A DNA stretch of 64,000 bases from Candidatus Methylophosphatis roskildensis. GTDB lineage: Bacteria > Pseudomonadota > Gammaproteobacteria > Burkholderiales > Rhodocyclaceae. Positions 42,964 to 51,515 of the stretch are shown in pieces. The first letter of the stretch is position 1; each line of letters begins with the position of its first letter. The stretch spans positions 1-64,000 of the forward strand of contig JADJEV010000002.1 of assembly GCA_016708905.1 (NCBI GenBank), written 5' to 3'. The position numbers and the translations under genes are program-made. The notes below the pieces were generated by a model, which was not told the origin of the DNA, did no database searches, and was given only the letters and a program-made list of their open reading frames with translations.

Positions 42964-45900
42964 ATGTTCAGAAGAATCTTCCGCTTCCTGTTCCACCCAC
43001 TGCTGCTGGTGATCATCGGCCTGCTCGCGGCCGCACTGATCATCTGGTTCGTCGGGCCGCTGATCGCCATCGCCGACTACCGCCCGCTCGAATCGGAAAC
43101 CGTGCGCTGGGTGCTGATCGGCATCATGGTGCTGGCATGGCTGATCAAGCGCGCCTGGTCCTGGTTCAATGCGCGGCGCGCCAACGCCCAACTCGTGGAC
43201 GGTCTGGTTCAGCAGGCCGCCGCCGCCCCGCCGCCCGGCCCGACGGCCTCGCAGGAGGAGGTGGCGGCACTCAAGCAGCGCTTCGAGGAGGCGGTCGCCG
43301 TATTGAAGAAGGTGCGCCTGTCGGCCGCCGGCAAGAGGCCCGGCTTCGCCGACATGGTGTCGCTCTCCGGCCGCCAGTTTCTCTATCAGCTGCCCTGGTA
43401 TATCTTCATCGGTGCGCCGGGTTCGGGCAAGACGACGGCCCTGATCAACTCGGGACTGCAGTTCCCGCTGGCGGAAAAATTCGGCACCGCTTCGATCAAG
43501 GGTGTCGGCGGCACGCGCAACTGCGACTGGTGGTTTACCGACGAAGCGGTGCTGCTCGATACCGCCGGCCGCTACACCACCCAGGAGTCGGATCGCGAGG
43601 TGGACAGCGCCGCGTGGCAGGGATTTCTGGAGCTGCTGAAGAAATCCCGTCCACGGCGGCCGATCAACGGGGTGATGCTGACCGTCAGTGTCTCCGACCT
43701 CCTGCAGCAGTCGCCGCAAGAGCGGGAAACTCATGCTGCCGCGGTGCGCGCCCGGCTGCAGGAGCTGCACGAACACCTGCAGATCCGCTTCCCGATCTAC
43801 GTGCTGGTCACCAAGTCCGACCTGCTCGCCGGCTTCATGGAGTTCTTCGGTGAACTGGGCAAGGACGATCGCGCGCAGGTCTGGGGCACCACCTTCGCCT
43901 ACAGCGAGGACATCAAGGCCGCACCGCTGACCGGATTCGGCAGCGAGTTCGACCTGCTCGAGAAGAACCTGCTCGATCGCGTGATGGACCGCATGCAGGC
44001 CGAGCGCGATCCGGCGCGACGGGCACTGATCTTCGCTTTCCCGCAGCAGTTCGCGACCATCAAGACGCTGCTCGGCGACTTTCTCGGACGGGTGTTCGCC
44101 GCTTCCAAGTACGAGGAGGCGCCGCTGATCCGCGGCGTGTACTTCACCAGCGGCACCCAGGAAGGCAGCCCGATCGACCGCGTCATGGGCACCCTGGCGC
44201 GCGCCTTCGGCATGGAGCGCAAGCTGCTGCCACCCCAGGCATCGAGCGGACGCAGCTACTTCATCACCAGCCTGCTGCACAACGTGGTGTTCCCCGAACA
44301 GGGCATGGCCGGCACCAACCTGCGCTGGGAGCGCAAGCGCACGCTGCTGCGATGGGGCGTCTATGCGGCCGCCGCGCTGCTGCTGGTCGGATCGAGTGCT
44401 GCCTGGCTGGTCAGCTATTCGCGCAACAAGAGCTATGTCGCCGAGGTCGAGGCGCGACTGCCGGAAGTGCGCAAGCAGATCGAATCGCTGCCGGTCACCA
44501 ACAACACCGATGTCGCCGGCCTGATGCCGGCGCTCGACGCGGTGCGGCAGATCGCGACCACGCCGGAGATTGCCAACGGACCGCCGCTGTCGATGGGCTT
44601 CGGCATGTTCCAGGGCAGAAAGCTGTCGGCGGCCGCGGAACAGGCCTACCGGCGCCTGCTCGAGGACGTGATGCTGCCGCGCATCTCGCTGCGCGTGGAA
44701 GAGCAGTTGCGCAGCGCCAACGCCAACAATCTGGATTTCGCCTACGAGGCGCTCAAGGCCTACCTGATGCTCAACGATCCGGCGCGCTTCGACGCCGCGG
44801 CGCTGAAAGCCTGGATCACTTTCGACTGGGAGCACAGCCTGCCGCGCGATCTGACGATCGAGCAGCGCCAAGCGCTCGAGGCGCATCTCGATTCGATGAT
44901 GGAACGCGGCGCGGTCGCCAGCCCGGTGCCGGCGGACGAGAATTTGATCGCCTCGGTGCGCACCATGCTCTCGCAATACGCGCTGGCCAGCCGGGTCTAC
45001 GGCCGACTGAAACGCCAGGGCGTGGGCGGCGACATCCAGGAATTCACCGTCATCAAGGCAGCCGGCCCGGCGGCACCGCGGGTATTCACGCGTCTGTCGG
45101 GCCAGCCGCTGACCAAGGGCGTGCCCGGCCTGTTCACCTACGATGGCTACTACAAGGCCTTCAAGCGCGAATCCGACAAGGTCGCCAACGAACTGGCCGA
45201 CGAGGAAGGCTGGGTGCTCGACATCAAGGATTCCGGCGTCACCGGCCGGCTCACCGACGCGGCCGGGCGCGAGCGGCTGACCGAGGACGTCCGCCGCCTG
45301 TATCTGACCGACTACGCCAAGACCTGGGACGATTTCCTCAACGACGTCAAGCTGATTCGCCCCGGCGATATCCACCAGACGATCGAAGTCGCGCGCATCC
45401 TCTCGGCGATCGACAATCCGCTGGCGCCGTTCCTGCGGGCCGCCTCGCGCGAAACCACCCTGGTCAAGCCGGAAGGCGACAAGGATCTGACGGAAAGGGC
45501 GACCGACAAGCTGGCCAAGGAGGCGCGCCGCAAGCTGGGCTACATGTTCGGGACCGAAGTGGTTGCCACCACGCCGAAGCCGGCTTCGGAGCCGATCGAG
45601 TACATCGTCGATAGGCGCTTCGAATCGCTGCGCCGCTACGTGACGAGCGCCAGCCAGGGCCAGCCGGCGCCGGTCGACCAGGCGATCGCCCTGGTCGGCG
45701 AGCTGCATACCATGCTCAATGCCGCCGACAGCGCGATCAAGAGCAAGGCCGCCCCGCCCGCCTCGGACGTTCCGATCAAGGTCAAGGCCCAGGCGCCGAG
45801 CATGCCGGAACCCCTGCGCTCGGTGCTGCAGAGCCTGTCGGAAACCAGTGCGCGCCTGGCCAGCGGCGCACTGGTCGCCAATACCAACGAGGCAATCGGT

Positions 45901-46569
45901 TCCCAAGTCGGCGAGTTCTGCCGCAAGGCCATCGCCGGCCGCTATCCGCTCGACCGCTCTGCCACCCGCGACGCCACCCAGGACGACTTCGCCAGCCTGT
46001 TCGCACCGGGCGGCAAGATGGACGATTTCTTCCAGCGCGTGCTCTCGCCACTGGTCGACACCTCGGCGCGGCCATGGGCCTATCGCCGCATCAACGACGT
46101 GCCGGTGGGCGGCTCGGGCGCGCTGATCCAGTTCCAGCGCGCGCAAGTGATTCGCGACGTGTTCTTCCGCGGCGGCGGCCGCACGGCGGGGCTCAGGCTC
46201 GAATTCAAGCCGCTGGAAATGGACGCCGCGCTGACCCAGTTCATCCTCGATGTCGATGGCCAACTGGTCAAGTACAGCCATGGCCCGCAGGTGCCACAGA
46301 GCGTGACCTGGCCGGGCCCGCGCGGCAGTTCGCTTGTCAGGGTGCAGATCCAGCCGGCCGGGCCGAGCGGCGTCTCGGGCATGACGACCGAGGGGCCGTG
46401 GGCACTGTTCCGCATGTTCGACAAGGTCAACATCGACCCCACCGCGCAACCCGAGCGCTTCATCGTCACCTTCTCGGTCGATGGGCGCAGGGCGCGCTTC
46501 GAAGTGCTCGCCAACAGCGTCCAGAACCCGTTCCGGCTGCGCGAACTCGATCAGTTTCAGTGCCCGTGA
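42964..46569 (+). CDS. tssM: TssM (IcmF), type VI secretion inner-membrane protein
   Basis: The 1,201-residue IcmF-type protein spans the periplasm and binds TssJ. Two N-terminal helices (about 16-36 and 47-65) are followed by a cytoplasmic NTPase-like domain with Walker A GAPGSGKTT (150-158) and DEAVLLDTAGRYTTQ as Walker B. A third helix lies near 462-484 (WGVYAAAALLLVGSSAAWLV), then the long periplasmic part, ending in the conserved C-terminal domain (GPWALFRMFDKVNIDPTAQP, RFIVTFSVDGRRARFEVLAN). It has the expected length and is intact. A P-loop variant of TssM is thus present. Confidence 0.96.
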   Translation: MFRRIFRFLFHPLLLVIIGLLAAALIIWFVGPLIAIADYRPLESETVRWVLIGIMVLAWLIKRAWSWFNARRANAQLVDGLVQQAAAAPPPGPTASQEEVAALKQRFEEAVAVLKKVRLSAAGKRPGFADMVSLSGRQFLYQLPWYIFIGAPGSGKTTALINSGLQFPLAEKFGTASIKGVGGTRNCDWWFTDEAVLLDTAGRYTTQESDREVDSAAWQGFLELLKKSRPRRPINGVMLTVSVSDLLQQSPQERETHAAAVRARLQELHEHLQIRFPIYVLVTKSDLLAGFMEFFGELGKDDRAQVWGTTFAYSEDIKAAPLTGFGSEFDLLEKNLLDRVMDRMQAERDPARRALIFAFPQQFATIKTLLGDFLGRVFAASKYEEAPLIRGVYFTSGTQEGSPIDRVMGTLARAFGMERKLLPPQASSGRSYFITSLLHNVVFPEQGMAGTNLRWERKRTLLRWGVYAAAALLLVGSSAAWLVSYSRNKSYVAEVEARLPEVRKQIESLPVTNNTDVAGLMPALDAVRQIATTPEIANGPPLSMGFGMFQGRKLSAAAEQAYRRLLEDVMLPRISLRVEEQLRSANANNLDFAYEALKAYLMLNDPARFDAAALKAWITFDWEHSLPRDLTIEQRQALEAHLDSMMERGAVASPVPADENLIASVRTMLSQYALASRVYGRLKRQGVGGDIQEFTVIKAAGPAAPRVFTRLSGQPLTKGVPGLFTYDGYYKAFKRESDKVANELADEEGWVLDIKDSGVTGRLTDAAGRERLTEDVRRLYLTDYAKTWDDFLNDVKLIRPGDIHQTIEVARILSAIDNPLAPFLRAASRETTLVKPEGDKDLTERATDKLAKEARRKLGYMFGTEVVATTPKPASEPIEYIVDRRFESLRRYVTSASQGQPAPVDQAIALVGELHTMLNAADSAIKSKAAPPASDVPIKVKAQAPSMPEPLRSVLQSLSETSARLASGALVANTNEAIGSQVGEFCRKAIAGRYPLDRSATRDATQDDFASLFAPGGKMDDFFQRVLSPLVDTSARPWAYRRINDVPVGGSGALIQFQRAQVIRDVFFRGGGRTAGLRLEFKPLEMDAALTQFILDVDGQLVKYSHGPQVPQSVTWPGPRGSSLVRVQIQPAGPSGVSGMTTEGPWALFRMFDKVNIDPTAQPERFIVTFSVDGRRARFEVLANSVQNPFRLRELDQFQCP

Positions 46570-46579
46570 GGACCGCATC

Positions 46580-47296
46580 GTGACCGATACTCCCGAAGGG
46601 GTGGCCGGCTGGTACGGCAAGATCGCCAGCCTCGGCGACTTCGCCTCGCGCCGCCTGGCACCGGGTTTCATCACCCGCTGGGACGGCTGGCTGCAAGAGG
46701 TAATGTCGGCCTCGCGCGGTCACCTCGGTGAATCCTGGCTCGATGCCTACCTAACCAGCCCGGTCTGGCGTTTCATCCTGTTCCCCGGCGTGTGCGGCGA
46801 GGCGACCTGGGTCGGCGTGTTCATGCCGAGCGTGGACAAGGTGGGGCGCTACTTCCCTGTCACCATCACCTGCGAAACCCCGGTTTTCGCGACCACCGAG
46901 CGCGAATTCAATGCGCTGGCCGACTGGCTCGACCGCATCGAATCCCTCGCCCTGTCTACCCTCGACACCTCGCGCACCGTCCAGCAGTTCGACGATTCGC
47001 TGCTCGCCCTGCGCATGCCGACCGTCGCACCGCCGCGGGTCGCACTGGCGCGCCAACTGGTCGGCGTGCTGCGCAGCGACGAGGCCGCGATGTTCACCCT
47101 GCCCTCCGACGACGAACTGGCCCAGACACTGATGGGTGCCGGGGCGAACGTGCTGCGCGACGCGGTGCGCGGTGGCTCGCTGTGGTGGGCACCGAGCGGG
47201 CCGAGTGCTGGCGCGCCCCTGCTGGCCTGCCGCGGCCTGCCCGACGGCGCGCGCTTCACAGCCATGCTGCGGGCCGTGCCGACGCGCCACGCGTAG
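46580..47296 (+). CDS. tagF: TagF-type T6SS accessory protein
   Basis: TagF is known in Pseudomonas as a post-translational repressor of T6SS assembly, acting with the PpkA/PppA switch. The 238-residue protein begins GVAGWYGKIASLGDFASRRL, followed by FITRWDGWLQEVM and WRFILFPGVCG..TWVGVFMPSVDKVGRYFP, the TagF signature. GTG 46580 is chosen: GTGAGGA lies 8 nt upstream and the conserved text begins a few codons later; the open frame extends upstream into tssM. It lies 10 nt after tssM and 10 nt before ppkA. No PppA domain is fused here; pppA is separate. Confidence 0.9.
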   Translation: MTDTPEGVAGWYGKIASLGDFASRRLAPGFITRWDGWLQEVMSASRGHLGESWLDAYLTSPVWRFILFPGVCGEATWVGVFMPSVDKVGRYFPVTITCETPVFATTEREFNALADWLDRIESLALSTLDTSRTVQQFDDSLLALRMPTVAPPRVALARQLVGVLRSDEAAMFTLPSDDELAQTLMGAGANVLRDAVRGGSLWWAPSGPSAGAPLLACRGLPDGARFTAMLRAVPTRHA

Positions 47297-47306
47297 CCGA
47301 CCGCTC

Positions 47307-49094
47307 ATGGCCGACCCGAACGACGACGACAAGACCGTCCTCGTGACCGCCACGCCGAAGGCCCAGGGCCCACTGCAGCTCGGCGAAGCCGATAACGCGC
47401 TGCCAATCGGCACCCGGCTCGGCGAATTCGAGCTGATCGGACTGGTCGGCATCGGCGGCTTCGGCATCGTCTATCTGGCGGAAGACCATTCGCTGGGCCG
47501 GCGCGTCGCGCTCAAGGAGTACATGCCGTCCTCGCTGGCAGCCCGAGGCCAGGGTGCGCAGGTCAGCGTCAAGTCCGAACGCTACGCCGAGACCTTCGAG
47601 GCCGGCCGGCGCAGCTTCGTCAACGAGGCACGGCTGCTGGCCCAGTTCGATCACCCGTCGCTGGTCAAGGTGTATCGCTTCTGGGAAGCCAACGGCACCG
47701 CCTACATGGTGATGCCGTTCTACGAGGGGGTCACGCTCAAGCAGGCACTCAAGGCGATGCCCGCCCCGCCCGACGAGGACTGGCTCAAGCGCATGCTGGC
47801 GCCGGTGATGGATGCGCTCGAAGTGATGCACGAGGCGCAGGTCTACCACCGCGACATCGCGCCCGACAACATCATGCTGCTGGCCGGCGAGCGCCCGCTG
47901 CTGCTCGATTTCGGCGCCGCCCGGCATGTCATCACCGACATGACGCATGCGCTGACCGTGATTCTCAAACCGGGCTATGCGCCGGTCGAGCAGTATGCCG
48001 AGATGCCCGAAATGAAGCAGGGCGCATGGACCGACATCTATGCGCTGTCGGCGGTGGTCTTCTTCGCCATCATGGGCAAGACCCCGCCGCCGGCGGTCGG
48101 CCGCATCATCAACGACCTGATGGTGCCGCTCGCCCAACAGGCGGCCGGCCGCTATTCCGACACCTTGCTGCGCGGCATCGACCGCGGACTGGCGGTCAAG
48201 CCGCAACAGCGCCCGCAGAGCATCGCCGAAATGCGCGACCTGCTCGGCGTCGATCACGGGCCGGCACCGCACACGATTACTCGCGTTTCGCCCGCCACCG
48301 GCAGGGACGCGCGGGCGGCCGAAGCCGCGCGCCCACCAGCCGCCGCGGGCCCGAAGGCCGCGCTGCTGATCGGCGGCCTGCTGGTCGTCGCGGCGCTCGC
48401 CGGCGGCGGCTACTATTTCATCAACAAGCCGGCGCCACCGACCACCCCGGTAACACCGCCGCCAAAACCGGCTCCAACACCAACACCAACACCAACACCA
48501 ACACCAACGCCGACGCCGACACCGGTCGCCAAGCCGTTCGATCCGATCACCGAGATCGACCGAATCTTCCAGCAGCGCAGCCGCGAATACAGCGTCGCGG
48601 TGGCACTCGAACAGGGGCGGGTGCGAATCGGCCGTGACCGGCTGAGCTTTCGCCTGCGCTCGAACAAGTCGGGCTACCTCTATGTGCTGATGGCCGGCAC
48701 CGACAACCAGCACTTCTACCGGTTGTTCCCGAATTCGATCGACGATCGCAATCGCGTCGAAGCCGGCAAGGAGATCTCGCTGCCGCGCGCCGGCTGGGTC
48801 ATGGTGGCGGGCGGGCCGCCGGGCGCCAACCAGTTCGTTGCGGTGGTCAGCGAGAATCCGCGCGATTTCTCCGACACCGGTCTGGCGAAGGTCGATCCGT
48901 TTGCCGAGTTCCCGTTCGAGGCCGCCGCACAATTGGCGGCGAGCCATCCGACCGGCCAGTCGCCCTTCCTCGGCAAACTGGCATGTCCGGACGGCGCCAC
49001 CGACTGCGCCGACGCCTACGGTGCCGCGGTATTCACGATCGAGGAAATCGAGGCACCGGCCGCAGCCAAGCCGCGCACCAGCCGGTCACCGTGA
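47307..49094 (+). CDS. ppkA: PpkA-type Ser/Thr kinase of T6SS with DUF4384 domain
   Basis: The kinase should switch on T6SS by phosphorylating the FHA protein TagH (Fha). The kinase domain (about 38-310) has GIGGFG (48-53), VALKEYMPSS, YHRDIAPDN with Asp183, DFGAAR from 201 and AVEQYAEM-type APVEQYAE. Next come a membrane helix (about 352-372; LLIGGLLVVAALAGGGYYFI), a Pro-Thr repeat (about 389-407) and a periplasmic DUF4384-like domain (about 430-540; SFRLRSNKSGYLYVLMAGTD, FYRLFPNSIDDRNRVEAGKE). ATG 47307 is chosen over the upstream open frame because it lies 10 nt after tagF. It ends the operon. Confidence 0.92.
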   Translation: MADPNDDDKTVLVTATPKAQGPLQLGEADNALPIGTRLGEFELIGLVGIGGFGIVYLAEDHSLGRRVALKEYMPSSLAARGQGAQVSVKSERYAETFEAGRRSFVNEARLLAQFDHPSLVKVYRFWEANGTAYMVMPFYEGVTLKQALKAMPAPPDEDWLKRMLAPVMDALEVMHEAQVYHRDIAPDNIMLLAGERPLLLDFGAARHVITDMTHALTVILKPGYAPVEQYAEMPEMKQGAWTDIYALSAVVFFAIMGKTPPPAVGRIINDLMVPLAQQAAGRYSDTLLRGIDRGLAVKPQQRPQSIAEMRDLLGVDHGPAPHTITRVSPATGRDARAAEAARPPAAAGPKAALLIGGLLVVAALAGGGYYFINKPAPPTTPVTPPPKPAPTPTPTPTPTPTPTPTPVAKPFDPITEIDRIFQQRSREYSVAVALEQGRVRIGRDRLSFRLRSNKSGYLYVLMAGTDNQHFYRLFPNSIDDRNRVEAGKEISLPRAGWVMVAGGPPGANQFVAVVSENPRDFSDTGLAKVDPFAEFPFEAAAQLAASHPTGQSPFLGKLACPDGATDCADAYGAAVFTIEEIEAPAAAKPRTSRSP

Positions 49095-49399
49095 CTGGGT
49101 GACGCAGACGGCTGTGCCGCGGGTTCCCGGCTACCGACATCCGCCTGAGAGTCGCACGGCACGGGCAACGGCAACGGCTGTGGTTGTGGCTGCGCATCGC
49201 AGCGTGCAGCGCGCGCCGGACACGCGCCTTCCCCGCTCCCAGGGGAAAGGCCGGGATGGGGGCCGGGCGGACGAACGCGCGCATACGGCTTGCTCAAGCG
49301 CCGCGCCCCAGCCCGGAAAGAGGAGCGAATGTCGTCACCTGTGCCTGCCCCGGAAGGCGCATGATTGGCGCGCTTCGGCCGGCATGCCGCAGGAGCCGC

Positions 49400-49495
49400 A
49401 TGGGTGCTTGTGTTGCAGCATGCATGCACGCAGAGCGCCTATCCATACTGGTTTCGACGGTACCATGCCACAGAATGCCATTCCATGCGGGATGC
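49400..49495 (-). repeat. Short dispersed repeat, copy 3
   Basis: Inverted relative to copies 1 and 2. On the minus strand it reads CCGCATGGAATGGCATTCTG, then GTGGCATGG and, about 30 bp on, TATGGATAGGCGC (compare CATCCATAAGCC). It lies in the otherwise empty gap 49095-49580, in which I see no gene; a GCAGGCCTGC palindrome follows at about 49494-49503. Confidence 0.45.
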
Positions 49496-49580
49496 AGGCC
49501 TGCGGCATGCCGACCTCTCGCGCGATCGCCCGTCTTAAGCGGGTAGCTGCTGATGCGAGGTCGCACTTGCGGCCCTCAGT

Positions 49581-50000
49581 CTATTTGGCGATCTGTTGTA
49601 GCGCCTGTGCCGAATTGACGATCGGGATACCGTGGTGGTGCCTGAGCGACAGCAGATCGACATCGCCGGAGACGATCCAATCCGCGCCCGCCGTGAGCGC
49701 GGCGGCGATCACCTGATCGTCATCGGGATCGTTGGGCACCACGCGGGGCACGTCGGTGGGTTCGACCAACTCGACAGCATCGAGGTAATCGGCGAGCACC
49801 TCGCGGACAGTTTTGCGGATGAGGGCCAGACGCTTGGTGGCCGAAGGGCGGGTCAGTACATCGGCCAACTCATCGAGCAGCGCCGCGCTGCTGTAAAGCT
49901 GAATGCTCGCGTGCTCGCGGATCGTGCTCAGCAAGTGATGGGGTGTGCCGCGCCACAACAGCGCCGACAGCACCACGTTGGTATCAAGGACGATCCGCAC
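49581..50000 (-). CDS. PIN-domain toxin (VapC-like, COG1569 type)
   Basis: A 139-residue PIN ribonuclease-like toxin. Acidic residues typical of the PIN active site are present: MRIVLDTNVVLSALLWRG (first Asp), LYSSAALLDELADVL (Glu), NDPDDDQVIAAAL (Asp pair) and DWIVSGDVDLLSL (Asp). The TNVVLSALLWRGTP start is characteristic of the putative-toxin PIN subfamily. Its first 17 nt overlap the end of the upstream antitoxin gene. The pair stands between the two convergent T6SS gene groups and is probably an unrelated insertion. Confidence 0.88.
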   Translation of the reverse strand: MRIVLDTNVVLSALLWRGTPHHLLSTIREHASIQLYSSAALLDELADVLTRPSATKRLALIRKTVREVLADYLDAVELVEPTDVPRVVPNDPDDDQVIAAALTAGADWIVSGDVDLLSLRHHHGIPIVNSAQALQQIAK

Positions 50001-50250
50001 CCGAACCCTTTGCCTGGTCCCGTGCTCGCCGTTCCGCGCGCGCCGCCTTCACCTCGGCGGCGATCTCCTCGTCGCTCATCGGTTCGACCCCGGCCGCCTC
50101 CAGGGCTGGAACGATGGCGAGCAGCCGATCGAGTGCCGCGCGCCGCGCGGCTTTGGCAGCAAGGAATTCCACAAAATTTTCCACCTCTGCCACCTGCTGT
50201 GGCGAAAGCGTCCTGATCTTTTCGATCAAAACTTGTTCGGTCGGGCTCAT
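49984..50250 (-). CDS. Antitoxin partner of the PIN toxin
   Basis: An 88-residue acidic/basic alternating protein beginning MSPTEQVLIEKIRTLSPQQV, followed by AEVENFVEFLAAK, the pattern of small DUF2281-type antitoxins, and a C-terminal helix EEIAAEVKAARAERRARDQ that may wrap the toxin. Order (antitoxin first, overlapping toxin) is standard for type II pairs. ATG 50250 is preceded by an AGGAGCCAG sequence on the minus strand, a fair ribosome site. Confidence 0.75.
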   Translation of the reverse strand: MSPTEQVLIEKIRTLSPQQVAEVENFVEFLAAKAARRAALDRLLAIVPALEAAGVEPMSDEEIAAEVKAARAERRARDQAKGSGADRP

Positions 50251-50274
50251 CGTTCTGGCTCCTGTCGGTTACGC

Positions 50275-50604
50275 TCAACGGCTACTGGCCTGGGCGAGCA
50301 CGCCGTCGAGCATTTGCATGACCACGCGCCGCCGTGCTTTAGGCAGTTGGGCAAGAAGTTCCACCTGCTGCTGTAGCTACGGTGCCTGCCCGCGCTTCTT
50401 CGTCGCAGCCGGCGATTCGCCGAGTAGTTCCTCCAAGCCGACGTCTAGCGCCTTGGCGAGAATTGGCAGGGCCGAGACGGGCACGCGCCGCTGCCCTGCC
50501 TCGCAAGCGTTGATCGTCGGCTGCGATACGCCCAACGTTTCCGCAAGCTGTACCTGGGTGAGTTGGCTATCCTTGCGATGCCGAGCAATGCGACTGCCCA
50601 GCAA
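50275..50604 (-). pseudogene. Xre-family regulator interrupted by an in-frame stop
   Basis: From ATG 50604 a helix-turn-helix protein reads MLGSRIARHRKDSQLTQVQL, AETLGVSQPTINACEAGQ and LPILAKALDVGLEELLGES, then stops at a TAG (50377-50379) after KKRGQAP. The same frame continues LQQQVELLAQLPKARRRVVM and MLDGVLAQASSR to a normal stop at 50275-50277. That continuation is the expected C-terminal helix of this family, so one nonsense change (for instance CAG to TAG) seems to truncate a 109-residue protein to 75. The DNA-binding part could still be made. Confidence 0.75.
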
Positions 50605-50749
50605 GCGTAGGGCGCAATCGATATTGCGCCGGATGCGGTTGTCCGGTGCAATGCGCTGCGCTTATTGCACCCTACCGCGCTTGGTGTTTGAGACCAGGAG
50701 CGACTACCCCGAGATCCGCATGGGCAGGGCATCCGCGAGGAGGCTTTGC

Positions 50750-50812
50750 CACGAGCCGCACCCCGCTTGACGTTCAGGCATGCCATGCTCAAGACCGCCT
50801 GTCCATGCGGGT
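50750..50812 (-). repeat. Short dispersed repeat, copy 4
   Basis: On the minus strand CCCGCATGGACAGGC is followed by GGCATGCCTGAACGTC and GGGGTGCGGCTCG, matching the two ends of copy 2. The interior is shorter. It lies between the Xre gene and the OmpA gene. Confidence 0.4.
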
Positions 50813-50836
50813 TTCTGCCCACCCGGCCGAGAGATC

Positions 50837-51439
50837 TTATCGCAGCGTGGTGATCGTGACGCGGCGGTTTTCCGGCGCGTCGGCGCGCTGGGTGTTGGCC
50901 AGTTCAGTGGAGCCCTTGCCGACCGGCCGCAGGCGCTCGCGGTCGATGTTGTGCGCGCTGGCCAGGTAGTCGACGACGCTTTCCGCGCGCGCCTGCGACA
51001 GCCGGAAGTTCAGGTCGTCGCCCCCGCGCGGGTCGGCATGGCCCTCGATGGCGAACTTAAATTCGGCCAGCTTGTCGTTCTGTAGCGCCTTGCCGACCAC
51101 GTCGAGCGCGGATCGGGCTTGCGATGTCAGTTCGGAGGAGTTGGTCTCGAAGGTGATCAACAGCGATGCGCTGGCCTTCTTGTCGGTCGCCCGCGCGGCC
51201 GATTTGACCGCCGCCTCGCCCGGCTTGGCGGTCGGCGAATCGCGCATCACCTTGATGCTGCGCGTGCGCACCTCGGGCTCGCCCTCGACCGCCCCGCCGG
51301 GCGCCGGGCTCAGCGCCTCGATCAGGTTGCGCTCGTTGATGTCCTTGCCCCTGAGTATCGGTTCGGCCTGTGCCGCGGACAGACACAGCGCGCCGAACAC
51401 GACGGCCGCGACCTGAAGGGAATGGATCGAAAGTTTCAT
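50837..51439 (-). CDS. OmpA-family peptidoglycan-binding protein
   Basis: A 200-residue exported protein: signal peptide KLSIHSLQVAAVVFGALCLS with cleavage near AAQAEP, a linker, and a C-terminal OmpA-type domain (about 95-200; LLITFETNSSELTSQARSAL, FKFAIEGHADPRGGDDLNFR, LSQARAESVVDYL, NRRVTITTL). ATG 51439 is chosen because GGAGAACGAC precedes it by a few bases and the signal peptide starts there; the frame is open further upstream. It lies 76 nt after pppA on the same strand and may add a cell-wall contact to the T6SS, though TssL here already has such a domain. Confidence 0.88.
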   Translation of the reverse strand: MKLSIHSLQVAAVVFGALCLSAAQAEPILRGKDINERNLIEALSPAPGGAVEGEPEVRTRSIKVMRDSPTAKPGEAAVKSAARATDKKASASLLITFETNSSELTSQARSALDVVGKALQNDKLAEFKFAIEGHADPRGGDDLNFRLSQARAESVVDYLASAHNIDRERLRPVGKGSTELANTQRADAPENRRVTITTLR

Positions 51440-51515
51440 TGTCGTTCTCCTTGCCCGATCGGGCAGTTCAATCTGGCCGACCTGGTGGCCGGCCTCGTGG
51501 TTGATTGTCTTCAGT

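Noticed and set aside
42655..46674. Very long minus-strand open frame (1,339 codons) opposite tssL/tssM
   Set aside because: It is antisense to clear tssM coding sequence, has an Arg/His/Gln-rich shadow composition, and shows no domain. High GC produces such frames.
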